A stretch of 64,000 bases of DNA from NCBI GenBank assembly GCA_963971285.1, contig OZ020245.1, positions 19,668,983 through 19,732,982 of the forward strand, in the 5' to 3' direction. Numbering within the stretch: the first letter of the stretch is position 1; every line of letters begins with the position of its first letter. The stretch comes from Astropecten irregularis (Eukaryota; Echinodermata; Asteroidea; Paxillosida; Astropectinidae). Below are positions 21,971 to 32,558 of the stretch, piece after piece. A program made the translations under genes and the position numbers. Below the pieces are notes generated by a model. It was not told the origin of the DNA, did not search any database, and worked only from the letters and a program-made list of their open reading frames with translations.

Positions 21971-23800
21971 AATCTGTGTATAGTTCATAACCAGTTAAGT
22001 TTCCAAAATATTGTAAATAGGCCAATTTACTCTCCTACTGAAACTTGACAGTATTAGGGAAATGGTGGCGGGTTAATTGGTCATAGTCGATGCAGGATGA
22101 AGAGTAAAAAAATAATGTATCATAGTGTAAATAATAATACAAAGTTTGAAGTTGAAATGAACAGGGTTTTCTTAAGGAAAAATACTCAAGATATATTGAG
22201 CAAGATTTTGAGAAATTTGAGAAATTGAGAGTGTATTCATACATTTCAGAACTATAGAAACTTATTTTTAACTTCATTTACATTTACAGATTCCATTATT
22301 TGCATGTTTTAGTTTCTAGTTAATATTTGTTAATATTTTCTGTGGCACTGATTTATTCTTTGCGATGTTTAAATTGCTGGATTTTTGAGAAAGAGTATAA
22401 AAAAAAACAGACACAAACGGAAAGATGAAGAAAATAATTAATATTAATAATTAGAGCTGGCCTAGACTGAAGTCCCTTTCAATAAAGGTGCTTATGTCTA
22501 GTGTTTCAGCTGTCAAAAATAAAACTTTTTATTTTCGATATTTCTTTTTCTTTGAACAAGCAAACGTAGATCAAATCATATTGATACAAGCTGAACACAA
22601 CTACTTGTAGATTATAGTTAGACAGGTAGGCATAACAGTAGTGTGTTATTTACCTTTCAATGGCTATGTAAACAATACTAACGGTTTATAGTCTTTGTCT
22701 TTAGTTTGGAGCGTGATTCAAATCTGTCTCTCACGTGATCGCGTGAGGGACGGACATCGATGCATTAATTGCTTTGCTAAAGAATTCTTGAATACTTATT
22801 GTCATTAAAAAATTTACATACTAACCCTGACACCAGTGCAAGTTGGCCACATGCCATTTTTAATTTGTCTATTTTGGGGGTTTTTTAAAGAAGATTTTAG
22901 GGCGTTAGGGACAGACATCAATAAAAATGACTACCTTCACCTGAATCTACAGATTTGTTTATTATTATTAATAAAATCTTGAAAACATTTTCAACTTTGG
23001 ACAATTCAATGTTGTAAGAAATTTCTTTTAGATTAGAAAAAAATGTTATCCTTTCTTAGTTAAAAGGAGTAATTTTTAATGGTGTTGAAGGAATTTGAAT
23101 ATAATGTTTTTGAATGTTACCTCATTTTGGATCATGCACTTTGGTGAATGGAATTTCATTGGTAAAATGCCATTTTAAATTTATCTTAGAAATCTGAAAC
23201 CAATGGCAGAAGTACATGTGAAAGGATTTCGAACTGCCACCTTTTGTTGCAAATGTTGTCATTTGGTTGATCAGTTAGTTTCAAGGTGTCGTTCACCTTT
23301 AGAAGAGAGAATTTATTTCTATCAAGTAAAGGCCTACTGGTAAATAATTCTGCATTAAATGATAAAATTAACTTTTTGAAAATTTGAGTTTTCTCATTTC
23401 ACTGCATGCGTGGAATTGTTTTTGGTTGTGTGGGTTTGTTGTTTGTCGTATTTTATATTGGTGTCTTCTTTTTTCTGTAGGCTTTGGGCTTCATCTATTT
23501 ATTTGTATTTAATTTAGGGCTTTAGTGAGATTGTTTTCCAGTGGTGAAAACTCAGACTGAATATTTCCATACAGCAGTCTTGGAAACAGGATTTGGAAAA
23601 CTTTTTTGCCCCCTAGACATTGATCTGCTCTCCTCCCTCCTTACAGACACTTTTCTCCATACGGACATTATTTTCAGTGTTCCGTTAATATGATTTAAAG
23701 GTATAATACATGATTGGTAAATGTCACAGAACAGCACTCAAACTTTGTCTGATCAAGCATGTACATGAAATAATAAACCTGTGAAAATTTGAGCTCAGTC
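21971..23800. repeat. Arm 1 of an inverted duplication (part downstream of paralogue 1)
   Basis: This stretch is homologous, in reverse complement, to about 24615-26850. Checked anchors: 22035-22200 with 26590-26740; 23264-23322 with 25498-25556; 23533-23650 with 24780-24900; 23660-23790 with 24620-24770. With the gene and its 5' flank, arm 1 spans about 19720-23800. A part (about 22700-23010) is also found downstream of paralogue 3 at about 33430-33715. No additional gene is seen. Confidence 0.75.
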
Positions 23801-24036
23801 GGACATGAGTCCCGAGAAAATAGCGAAAAACGACTCTCTTTCTTCTCATAAAATATAAAGAATGGTTTTTATCTTGGCACAATATCAATGACTGTTTTCG
23901 GTCTTTATTTTACTTATTTCATGATAAATGCACCATTTCAGGCGCAAATAATTATTTCAACAGTATGTTTTTACCTGCACCATCTTTATATACCCTGAAA
24001 GTTATTTTTTGTTTGGGTATGTTTGGGTACCTTTAA
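23695..24036 (+). mobile_element. TTAA-type MITE, family E, full copy
   Basis: TTAAAGGTATAATACATGAT at the left and GGGTACCTTTAA at the right, with the family-wide CACCATTTCAGGCG motif inside. The left part is shared with arm 2 (24620-24723). Confidence 0.7.
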
Positions 24037-24116
24037 TTAATTACCGATCGGAGTTGTGTACACTGTGATTATTGCCAGTATTTTATACTGGTACACGTAC
24101 ATCTGTAAATTTATAC

Positions 24117-24540
24117 ACATCCGAGATGGGTACCAGCTAAAATACTCAAAGGCTGGCGATTTCTCACCAGGGAAATTCCCTATTCCACGCAATAGTACAG
24201 TAGACTTTCACTAGTCCGACAGTCAGTCATGATACTCCCAGTTGAGTCTCCCACTGCCATCTTCAAATGACCCGCCGATGCCCCCGTCGGTGATGCCACG
24301 GGTGGCATTTTGTTTTCCCCTAATAAAAAGGCTTCGGGAATCATTGATCATTGAAATTCAAAATCATTTTGCGAAGCTGTTCGCATAATAATACTCACAA
24401 GCACGACCCGTCTTCCGAGGATGGTAGGGCGCCCTCATACGCCGTTAACGGTCCACTATGATTTAATACCGATCAGAGTTTTGTAAATCATTGTGATTGT
24501 TACATCGTACGTCACGTGGTACTGATTAGGGGCCGTCCAT
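24117..24540 (+). repeat. Block D, first copy, in the spacer of the inverted duplication
   Basis: About 400 bp nearly identical, in the same orientation, to 29268-29708. Anchors are CATCCGAGATGGGTACCAGC, ATGCCCCCGTCGGTGATGCC and GAGGATGGTAGGGCGCCCTC. Non-coding as far as I can see. A C-tract follows at about 24576-24593. Confidence 0.85.
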
Positions 24541-24614
24541 TAAGTACGTACGCACGAAATGCCGACTTTTTTAAACCCCCCCCCCCCCCCCCCTCCCCCT
24601 CTGTACGCATGGCG

Positions 24615-26892
24615 TACGCATTGGTCCCAATTTTCACAGGTTTATCATTACATGCACAATCATGTTGGATTAAACAAAGTGTGAGTGCTGTTTACCTTTA
24701 CCAATGATGTATTATACCTTTAAATAATTTTAAAGGAACACTGAAAGTAATGTCTGTTGTGTACATTATATAGGGACAGTTTTCTGTAAGGAGGAGGGGG
24801 GCAGATCAGTTTGTCTAGGAGTGCAAAACGTTTCCTAAATCCTGTTTCCAAGATTGCTGTACGGAAATAATCAGTCTGAGTTTCCACCAACCACTGGAAA
24901 ACAATCCCACGAACGCCCAACATACAAATAAATCGGGGGCCTATAGTGTAACCCGAATCCCACAGGTTAAAAAAGGAAGACATTTAAAGGCAGCGTACAG
25001 GATTTACAAGGTCTCAAAAAATAATTATTGAGTTTGAGACAGAAAAATGGACTCAACATTTCGTAAACAGTGCAAACAGTCACCATGGGAAACCTTGGTT
25101 CATCAGATGCTGGGTTTTTCAAGGAAATCAAGATTAAGTGTCTTTTAAAAAGCTCGTTCGTCCGAACAATTTTTAGCATTTCGAAAGCGTGGTGTAACCG
25201 TGAAGGATTCGGAGGGAGGCAAGATTATTTCGGCCGTATTTCTGATATCCAGATGAACAAAGCATAAAAAGGTACAAGAAACAACGTCTGTAAGGAAGTT
25301 TAAGACCTTCACTTCTGTTTAAGTACTGGTACCAAATTCAGCCAAAACGCACATCTTTGCAAACCCTATATGCTCCCTTTATACATTTATATACAGCAAA
25401 CCACAAAACCAACAAACCTGCACGCAGTAAAATGAGAAACCTCAAATATTCAAAAGTTACTGTTATAATAATGCATAATTATTTACAAGTATGGTTGGTA
25501 GAAATAAATGCTCTCTTCTAAAGGTGTACGACACCTTGAAACTAACTGATCAACCAAAATAATTGAAAACGGAACAAAGAAAACTTGACTCGAGCGGGAT
25601 TCGAACCGACGACCTAAGGTACGGTATTCAGGAGGTCGCCGGTTCTAATCCCGCTCCATTCGATTTTTCTTTGTTCACTTTTGAATGACTTTAATTTCAG
25701 TCAGTTTCCCTTGTAGTTATATGATGATTACAACCAAAATAATGACAGCATTTAGCAACAAAATGTGGCAGTTAAAAGGAAAATCCTTACACAAATTGGT
25801 TCAGATGTCTGAGATAAACTAATAGTATTATTAACCAATGAAACCCTCAACCCAAAATAAGACGACAAAGCATTAATATTGTTTACATAGCCATTGAAAG
25901 GTAAATAACACACAACAGTTAAGCATACCTGTCTCATAATTATATTTCAACTATTATCTACAATTAGTTGTATTCAGCTTGTATCAATGTAATTTGATCT
26001 AGGTTTTAATTGATTACATAATAGCAGACAACATCCATAGCAATCAGCATATAAAAATGAAATACAAAAATACAAAACAAGAATTAATTTAGGAGGAACA
26101 AAAACGTTGGCAATGCAAATCGGTCGAGATACACTGCATGTGAGGTGGGAAAGGATTAAAGAAATAAAAAATAAATTCCGGCAACGAATTTGAAATGGTC
26201 TGTTTGTTCAAAGAAAAAGAATTATTGAATATAAAAAGTATTATTTTTGATATCTAAAACATAGCCATAAGCACCTTTATTGAAAGTGATTTTTCCTTTC
26301 AGACTAGGCCAGCTCTAAATATTAATATTGATTATTTTCTTCATCTTACCGTTTTTGTCGTTTTGTTTTTACTCTTTCTCAAAAATCCAGCATATAAAAC
26401 ATCGCAAAGAATAAATCAGTGTCACAGAAAATAATTACAACAAACATTAACTAGAAACTTTAACATGCAAATAGTGTAACCTGTAGATTTATGTAAACGA
26501 AGTTTAAAATGTTTCTATAGTTCTGAAATGAATGAATACACTCTCAAATTGCATAGTCTTTGCTCCATGCATCTAGGTCCTTGTCATTTGAGGATTTCTC
26601 CTTAAAAAAAACCCGGTTAATTTCAACTTCAAACTTTGTATTATTACTTAAACTATGATACATTATTTTTTTTACTATTTATCCTGCATCGACTATGAAC
26701 AATTAACCCGCCACCTTTTCCCTAAAAATGTCAAGTTTCAGTAAGGAGAGTATTAAAATTGGCCTATTTACAATATTTTTTTTTTTATTTGCTATCAGTG
26801 TTTGAGTAGTGCTGGAAACTTAACTAGTTATGAACTATTCACAGATTTTAAGATCATACATTTCTTTTTTAGTCTAACTTAAATCCATTCCC
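24615..26892. repeat. Arm 2 of the inverted duplication (part downstream of paralogue 2)
   Basis: Reverse-complement counterpart of the arm 1 flank. It includes a truncated family E end (ATTATACCTTTAA at 24711-24723) and a SINE-like insertion at 25557-25731 that arm 1 lacks. No protein-coding gene is supported in it. Several short frames occur but none has a recognisable product. Confidence 0.75.
25557..25731. mobile_element. Foldback tRNA-derived SINE with target-site duplication
   Basis: The left half GCGGGATTCGAACCGACGAC is mirrored by GTCGCCGGTTCTAATCCCGC, and both halves end in GAACAAAG / CTTTGTTC. Each half carries a tRNA B-box-like GGTTCGAATCC (or complement). It is bounded by CAACCAAAATAAT on both sides, a 13-bp target-site duplication. 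Arm 1 has no insertion at the equivalent place. Related to the SINEs at 43501-43639 and 57773-57940. Confidence 0.75.
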
Positions 26893-27265
26893 TTAAAGGT
26901 AGTTTCATACTTTGGTAAGAAACCAAAATAGAAATGTTCACAGATTTATAATGTAACATACAGGGTATCAAGATATGGTGGTGGTAGAAATATACCGTTA
27001 AAATGTTTCCGCCTGAAATGGTGTATTTATCCATACGAAATTAGCCAAACAACGACCGAAAATCCTTTTGATCTCTTAAAAGATCAAAAATAAAAGAGAA
27101 AAGACTTGAAGAAGAAATGCTGTGGCTATTTTTCACAGTTTTCCTCAAAAAAGTGGGTACCGTATGGGACTGAATTTTTTTACAAATGACTGTTACAGTA
27201 TCTATCTTTATATTTTTGCCCATGAATCTGTATTTCTTTGATAAAAAGTATGATTTTACCTCTAA
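26893..27265 (+). mobile_element. TTAA-MITE family A, copy 10
   Basis: TTAAAGGTAGTTTCATAC at the left; eroded right end (AAGTATGATTTTACCTCTAA). It lies about 45 bp from the empty site of copy 9 and has the same plus orientation although the arm is inverted, so it is an independent insertion. Confidence 0.8.
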
Positions 27266-27320
27266 TCTTCATCAGTGATTGTACAAACGTACACATCGCA
27301 AACAAATAATGCAAGGCTTT

Positions 27321-29027
27321 TCAAAACTTTTTAGGGAATCCTATACCTAGGAAATCATCGAAATTCAATAGATCCATATTAGATAGATCTATATGAACCT
27401 TCCAGACGCTCCCTCGAGGCATAGGTTTTTGCTTAGGTTTTTGCGTAGTGTTTGCGCTACGCTTCTTCGGTTTGCGCTTGCATGGAAAAGCTTCCTTTGT
27501 CAGTCTACGGCTGTTGCAGCACTTAGCAGCAGCATCTATCATCTCCTGCTGTTGCCGTGTGAGATCCTCCGGTCTTTTATGCCATGGAAGCTGGTGGTAC
27601 GTCACTCTGTTCTCACCATCCAAACCGATGTATCCAGACGAGGCGAGCAAGTTTGTGATGCCTGACGGGCTGAGGTGCCGAACTTTACCCACGCACATGT
27701 TGGCCAATTCATGATGTATCTGGGCCACTGTTTTCTTTGTGGGTGGGGTCGAGGGTGTAGCTTCTGCCTCAGCAGCTTCGGCAGGGGGATCTACAGGCCC
27801 AACGTGAAAAGAGTTAACCCACTTGGTTACTCTGGATACGATCAGCTCCTTTTCCTGTGCATTCGCGGGCACAAGAGTGGCATGGGGGTGACTGTGTACT
27901 GCAACTTTCAAGCGACTTCTAAAGTACGCGTGCAGGCTTTTGCTCACACCGACAGCTCGCAGCCTGTCAGGATTATCCGACCCATGACCACTTGCTGCAG
28001 CTGCCCCAGACTCCGAGTCAGAAGATGCCTCAGTATCTTCTGAAGCACCGGTCACGTACCTATCGATACCTATCAGTCCTCGTGGTGTGAGAGGGACTTC
28101 CTCTCCGATGCTATTCTCACCAGGCTGCACTCCGATAGCGAATTCGGTTTTCGTGTTTTGCTCTTCACTGTCCACAGAGGGCTCTTGTTTGGCCCCTCGT
28201 GTGGCTTCTGTTGATGTCTCCTCCGAGTCGCTACCATCTTTGACTTTGCGGTTCTTTATGCGCCTGGTGTTCATACCAAAGAGTCGAGCGGGTGGGAGTA
28301 TGACGACAGCATTAGTGACCGACTTAAGTGCGTCAACGAGTTCCACTGCTGTCAAAGGCCACTTCTGCGATGGAATGGCACCGAGCAGAGGCACTGCCTT
28401 GTCGACTATGAATTCAACCAATGATTTCTTATTTCCCGCATCATCGGATCTCCTACCATCAGGAAGAAAATGAAACATTTCTGAATCGTCACATGCCATC
28501 AGAAACCCAAACTTACAAAGATCTCCTACAACTTCAGAGCTACAATCTATTTCCACCTCACTGTTGATGGTGAGCTCGCGTATCAGCGTCTCTTCCGTGC
28601 CTTCCGGATCAGTGTTTAGCCATGCAATAGCTTTGTCCATGATCAACCTCTCTAGATAACTGTCCATGCGTGCAAGCCCTGGCACAACTTTCCCGCCAAA
28701 CTTCAACATCGAACGTCGTCTTCGGAACTCGCCGTTTGCCTTTAGGAGCGTCGTGTACACTCGTTTCTTGGCGTGCGGAATGCTGACCGATGGAGCCGGT
28801 AGTTTAGAAGTCTCATTGGCCGCTGCCAGCGTCTCCAGCGGGTTGACGTAATGCACGACTGCAGCACAGGGACGCAAAACATTCTCCAGGACTGATCGGG
28901 ATTTGGGGAGGTTTTGCTTCCCCATCGACAGGAGTCTAGACAGCGATTTATCCATGATAATTTGTCGCATCTCTTGCGGTAATTCTTCCACAGTCAGCTC
29001 TTCAAAGGCTGTACACAAGGAAGCCAT
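27321..29027 (-). CDS. Unrecognised intronless multicopy protein, paralogue 2
   Basis: Minus-strand frame of 568 codons starting at the conserved CTGAACACAATG context. Order of blocks: conserved N-terminus (1 to about 93); a divergent basic stretch; a first winged-helix-like segment whose helix ends LCKFGFLMA and is followed by an acidic turn and FHFL; the block ARLFGMNTRRIKNRKV; FAIGVQPGENSIGEE; a Ser/Asp-rich linker; RLRAVGVSKSL; a second winged-helix-like segment (ELANMCVGKVRHLS then SSGYIGL and RVTYHQL); a basic patch rich in K and R. The last ~35 residues (DLSNMDLLNFDDFLG core) are unlike the other copies. It is convergent with paralogue 1. The frame is intact throughout, which over this divergence argues for selection. 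Function unknown. Confidence 0.85.
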   Translation of the reverse strand: MASLCTAFEELTVEELPQEMRQIIMDKSLSRLLSMGKQNLPKSRSVLENVLRPCAAVVHYVNPLETLAAANETSKLPAPSVSIPHAKKRVYTTLLKANGEFRRRRSMLKFGGKVVPGLARMDSYLERLIMDKAIAWLNTDPEGTEETLIRELTINSEVEIDCSSEVVGDLCKFGFLMACDDSEMFHFLPDGRRSDDAGNKKSLVEFIVDKAVPLLGAIPSQKWPLTAVELVDALKSVTNAVVILPPARLFGMNTRRIKNRKVKDGSDSEETSTEATRGAKQEPSVDSEEQNTKTEFAIGVQPGENSIGEEVPLTPRGLIGIDRYVTGASEDTEASSDSESGAAAASGHGSDNPDRLRAVGVSKSLHAYFRSRLKVAVHSHPHATLVPANAQEKELIVSRVTKWVNSFHVGPVDPPAEAAEAEATPSTPPTKKTVAQIHHELANMCVGKVRHLSPSGITNLLASSGYIGLDGENRVTYHQLPWHKRPEDLTRQQQEMIDAAAKCCNSRRLTKEAFPCKRKPKKRSANTTQKPKQKPMPRGSVWKVHIDLSNMDLLNFDDFLGIGFPKKF

Positions 29028-29255
29028 TGTGTTCAGAAAATATCAAGCCTTTAACCGAAAAGACTGTGACAAATCGCAATGCCAAAATGGAGGCAGGTAA
29101 TGGAGGTACAAACTGGCTCAGTGCTTCTTTCATTTTCCTATTAACAACCGTCGTTCGTGAATCGGGTGGGGACCAGCTAAATTTCCATCGCCTGATCACG
29201 AAGCGCATATGTATGAATTGGTATTATATTTTGTCATAGTAGGGAATTACCAATT
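29028..29255 (-). promoter_or_regulatory. Conserved 5' flank of paralogue 2
   Basis: Reverse complement of the flanks of paralogues 1 and 3: GGAAATTTAGCTGGTCCCC, TGCGATTTGTCACAGTC and GGCTTGATATTTTCTG occur in the same order and spacing. Likely promoter plus leader. Confidence 0.5.
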
Positions 29256-29267
29256 ATCTGAAATGTA

Positions 29268-29708
29268 TACACATCCGAGATGGGTACCAGCTAAAATACT
29301 CAAAGGCTGGCGATTTCTCATCAGGGAAATTCCCTATTCCACGCAATAGTACAGTAGACTTTCACTAGTCTAATACCGGGCAATCAGTCATGATACTCCC
29401 ACTGCCATCTTCAAATGACTCGCCGATGCCCCCGTCGGTGATGCCACGGGTGACATTTTGTTTTCCCCTATTAAATAAAAAGGCTTCGGGAATCAATAAT
29501 CATTGAAATTCAAAATCATTTTGCTAAGCTGTTCGCATAATAAATACTCGCGAGCACGACCCGTCTTCCGAGGATGGTAGGGCGCCCTCACACGCCGTTC
29601 ACGGTCCAATACACCATGATTTACCGATCAGAGTTTTGTAAATTATTGTGCATCGCATAGGGCTATATTTCGTGCATAAACGTCACCGGTGGTACACAGA
29701 CTAGGGGG
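29268..29708 (+). repeat. Block D, second copy
   Basis: Direct repeat of 24117-24540. Together the two D blocks bracket arm 2 with paralogue 2, marking likely duplication breakpoints. Confidence 0.85.
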
Positions 29709-29950
29709 GTTTACGAATCGGAGGCTCGGGCTCCGTCTCAGGCTCCTGCTCCATTTCGTGAAATCATTCTGAAATAACGGGCATGAAAATAGAGGCTTTT
29801 GGCTGCGGTTCTGTAGTAGATTCTCCGGTTTGAAGAGGAAAACATGACAGAGCTTCAGCTTCAATGAAAAACCACAACGTATATTTTCAGCATATCGATG
29901 TCAGAGCTGGAGCCTGAGACTGAGCCTGAGCCTCCGTTTCGTAAACGCCC
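29705..29950. mobile_element. GAG-CCT foldback MITE (J), uninterrupted copy
   Basis: GTTTACGAATCGGAGGCTCG at the left and GAGCCTCCGTTTCGTAAAC at the right. The interior (AGAGGCTTTTGGCTG, AAAAACCACAAC) matches the two halves of the interrupted copy at 2952-3526. Confidence 0.8.
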
Positions 29951-30613
29951 AAGCTTATGTACGAATTCAGAATTGAGAATCACTAGCGTCTTACTGGCTT
30001 AATCGACCGGGTCTTCGCAACTGGACTGACGGTCACCGACCAAGGATTGCTGGGTCGTCACTTGTGACATCAAACCCCAAACCATCAGACCCCGCAACCC
30101 AAACCCCTGCACTACAAAAATAGTTCACAATGGTCCCGTTGAAAAGTCTATATACCGAGATATATGGCGAGTGCGGCGTATCGAACAACCTCCACATCAT
30201 GCAGCCCTCGGAGGAGAGTTATCCCTCAAGGTGGCGCGTTGGACTTGTGGCGAGTCTAACAATGAAAACGGTACATTAATGGACCTTTTCCTTTAATATG
30301 CTAATCAGATACTCGCATGCACAAAATGCATCACTGGTTGGCAAGCTACATGCCGGCTAATTAGCATATTTCAAGGGAAGGGTTGGTAATATTATTCCCC
30401 ACGATGAGAAATACCAATTGATACGCTTCGTAATCAGCGATGTAAATTTAGCTGGTTCCCGCCCGATTCACGAACTACAAATGGAAGTAGCGCTGAACCA
30501 GTAATTGTAGGCCTACCTCAATTACATGCCTTCATGTTGGCATTGCGATCTGTCACGGTCTTTTCAGTTTCAGTTAATATTTTGTTTGACAGGGCTTGAT
30601 ATTTCTGAACACA
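29951..30613 (+). promoter_or_regulatory. Spacer and conserved 5' flank of paralogue 3
   Basis: From about 30230 it is homologous to the other two flanks, with an extra segment of about 100 bp (30275-30385) containing the inverted words CCTTTAATATGCTAATCAG and GGCTAATTAGCATATT, which looks like a small insertion. GGGCTTGATATTTCTGAACA leads into the start codon. Confidence 0.5.
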
Positions 30614-32272
30614 ATGGCTTCCTTGTGTACAGCCTTTGAAGAGCTGACTGTGGACGAATTACCGCAAGAGGTGCGACAAATTCTCATCGATAAATCGCTG
30701 TCTAGACTCCTGTCGATGGGGCAGAAAAACCTCCCGAAATCCCGATCAGCCCTGGAGAATGTTTTGCGTCTCTGTTCTGCAGTCGTGCCTTACGTCAACC
30801 CGCTGGAGGCGCTGGAAGCGGCCAATGAGACTTCAAAACTACCGGCTCCATCGGTCAGCATTCCACACGCCAAGAAACGAGTGTACACGACGCTCAAAAA
30901 GGCAACCAGCTGGTTCCAAAGCCGACGTCGGACTTGGGAGGGCAAAGCTGTGGTAGTTCTTCCACGGATGGGCAGTGATGACGAGAGTTCCATCATGGAC
31001 AATTCTATTGCATGGCTAAACACTGATCCTGAAGCCAGTGAGGGAGAGGAAGATTTGCTTATACGCGACCTCCTGCGCAACAGTGAGATGGTAATAGATT
31101 TTACCTGTCAAGTTCTAGAAGATCTTTCTAAATTCGGTTGTCTGGAATGTTCTGATTCAGAATCGGAAAAATTATATGATCTTCATGATGGCGGGAGGTC
31201 CGATGGTGCGGAAACTGATGAGAAAACACTCCCCGGGTACGTTCTCGCCAAGGCAATGCGTTTGCTGGGCGCCATTCCAACTCAGAAGTGGCCTTTGAAA
31301 GAAGAGGAACTCATTGACGCACTTGAGACGGCCACTAGGGTTGTCGTCATGCTCCCACCCGCTCGACTCTTTGGTATGAACACCAGGCGCATAAAGAACC
31401 GTAAAGTCCAAGATGGTAGCGATAAGACATCAAAAGAACCCACACGACGGGCCGAACAAGAACCCGCTGATGAGGAGAAAAAAACGAAGACCGAATTCGC
31501 TATCGGAGTGCAGCCTGGTGAGAATAGCATCGGAGAGGAAGTCCCTCTCACACCACGAGGACTGATAGGTATCGATAGGTACGTGACCGGTGCTTCAGAA
31601 GACACTGAGGCATCTTCTGACTCGGAGTCCGGGGCAGCTGCAGCCAGTGGTCATGGGTCGGATAATCCTGACAGGCTGCGAGTTGTCGGTGTGAGCAAAA
31701 GCCTGCACGCGTATTTTAGAAGCCGCTTGACTGTTGCAGTACGCAGTCACTCCGCCATTCTTGTGCCCGCGAATGCACAGGAAAAGGAGCTGATCATATC
31801 CAGAGTAACCAAGTGGGTTAACTCTTTTCACGTTGGGCCTGTAGATCCCCCTGCCGAAGCTGCTGAGGCAGAAGCTACACCATCGACCCCACAAGTTAAG
31901 CACACGATGGCCCAGATACAGCAGGAATTGGCCAACATGTGCGTGGGTAAAGTTCGGCACCTCAGCCCGTCAGGCATTACAGACTTGCTCGCTTCGTCGG
32001 GATACATCAATTTGAATGATGAGGACAGAATAACGTACCACCAACTTCTAAGGTATAAACAAACAGAGGAGCTCACACGGCAGCAGCAGGAGATGATAGA
32101 TGATGCTGCTAAATGCTGCAACAGCCGTAGACTGACCAAGGAAGCTTTTCCACGCAAGCGCAGATCGAAGCAGCGTCGGACAAAAACTAAGCAAAAACAC
32201 CCTCCAGAGGACGACTTTGAGGGTCAAATTAGAGCAATGATTCGGTCATTGAAGTATAGTATGGAACTTTGA
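30614..32272 (+). CDS. Unrecognised intronless multicopy protein, paralogue 3
   Basis: 552 codons from the conserved start at 30614 (an in-frame ATG at 30596 is not conserved in the other copies) to TGA. Conserved N-terminus 1-93; divergent 94-125; winged-helix-like segment 1 at about 145-192 (LEDLSKFGCLECS turn); LPPARLFGMNTRRIKNRKV near 247-265; FAIGVQPGE 295-303; acidic and Ser-rich linker 325-350; RLRVVGVSKSL 354-364; winged-helix-like segment 2 at about 435-480 (ITDLLASSGYINL, then DRITYHQL); basic cluster 511-528 resembling a nuclear localisation signal; private tail from 529. Closer in architecture to paralogue 2 than to 1. No transmembrane segment or signal peptide is seen. No known family is recognised, and the winged-helix reading is by eye. 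Confidence 0.85.
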   Translation: MASLCTAFEELTVDELPQEVRQILIDKSLSRLLSMGQKNLPKSRSALENVLRLCSAVVPYVNPLEALEAANETSKLPAPSVSIPHAKKRVYTTLKKATSWFQSRRRTWEGKAVVVLPRMGSDDESSIMDNSIAWLNTDPEASEGEEDLLIRDLLRNSEMVIDFTCQVLEDLSKFGCLECSDSESEKLYDLHDGGRSDGAETDEKTLPGYVLAKAMRLLGAIPTQKWPLKEEELIDALETATRVVVMLPPARLFGMNTRRIKNRKVQDGSDKTSKEPTRRAEQEPADEEKKTKTEFAIGVQPGENSIGEEVPLTPRGLIGIDRYVTGASEDTEASSDSESGAAAASGHGSDNPDRLRVVGVSKSLHAYFRSRLTVAVRSHSAILVPANAQEKELIISRVTKWVNSFHVGPVDPPAEAAEAEATPSTPQVKHTMAQIQQELANMCVGKVRHLSPSGITDLLASSGYINLNDEDRITYHQLLRYKQTEELTRQQQEMIDDAAKCCNSRRLTKEAFPRKRRSKQRRTKTKQKHPPEDDFEGQIRAMIRSLKYSMEL

Positions 32273-32280
32273 ACCTTTTG

Positions 32281-32558
32281 TGATTTTCTAGGACAGTCGC
32301 TTTTAATGTTTATGTTAAACGTTGGATTTTTATATGTGGGTGGAATTATACCCTATACAGTGTGTGTAAAAAAACGCAACAGGATTTAAATTCAAATTTG
32401 TGAAGATTGTGCTAGCTTTAGAGCAATGTGAGCAGCATCATGTTAAAGCCACATTTTTCCTCTTTCCAATGATATTTTTTTTATTCATACACGGTCATGG
32501 ATGGCTGAGTAATCTTTTTTGTTTGGACAATGGGTCAGAATGGACTTGGGACCAAGTT
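32281..32558. other. 3' flank of paralogue 3 and transposon end
   Basis: CAGTGTGTGTAAAAAAACGC near 32359 resembles mariner-type ends and is probably the right end of the element whose transposase remnant follows. Confidence 0.35.

Noticed and set aside
30596..30613. Upstream in-frame ATG for paralogue 3
   Set aside because: The six extra codons are absent or out of frame in the other two paralogues, while the ATG at 30614 has the same context in all three.
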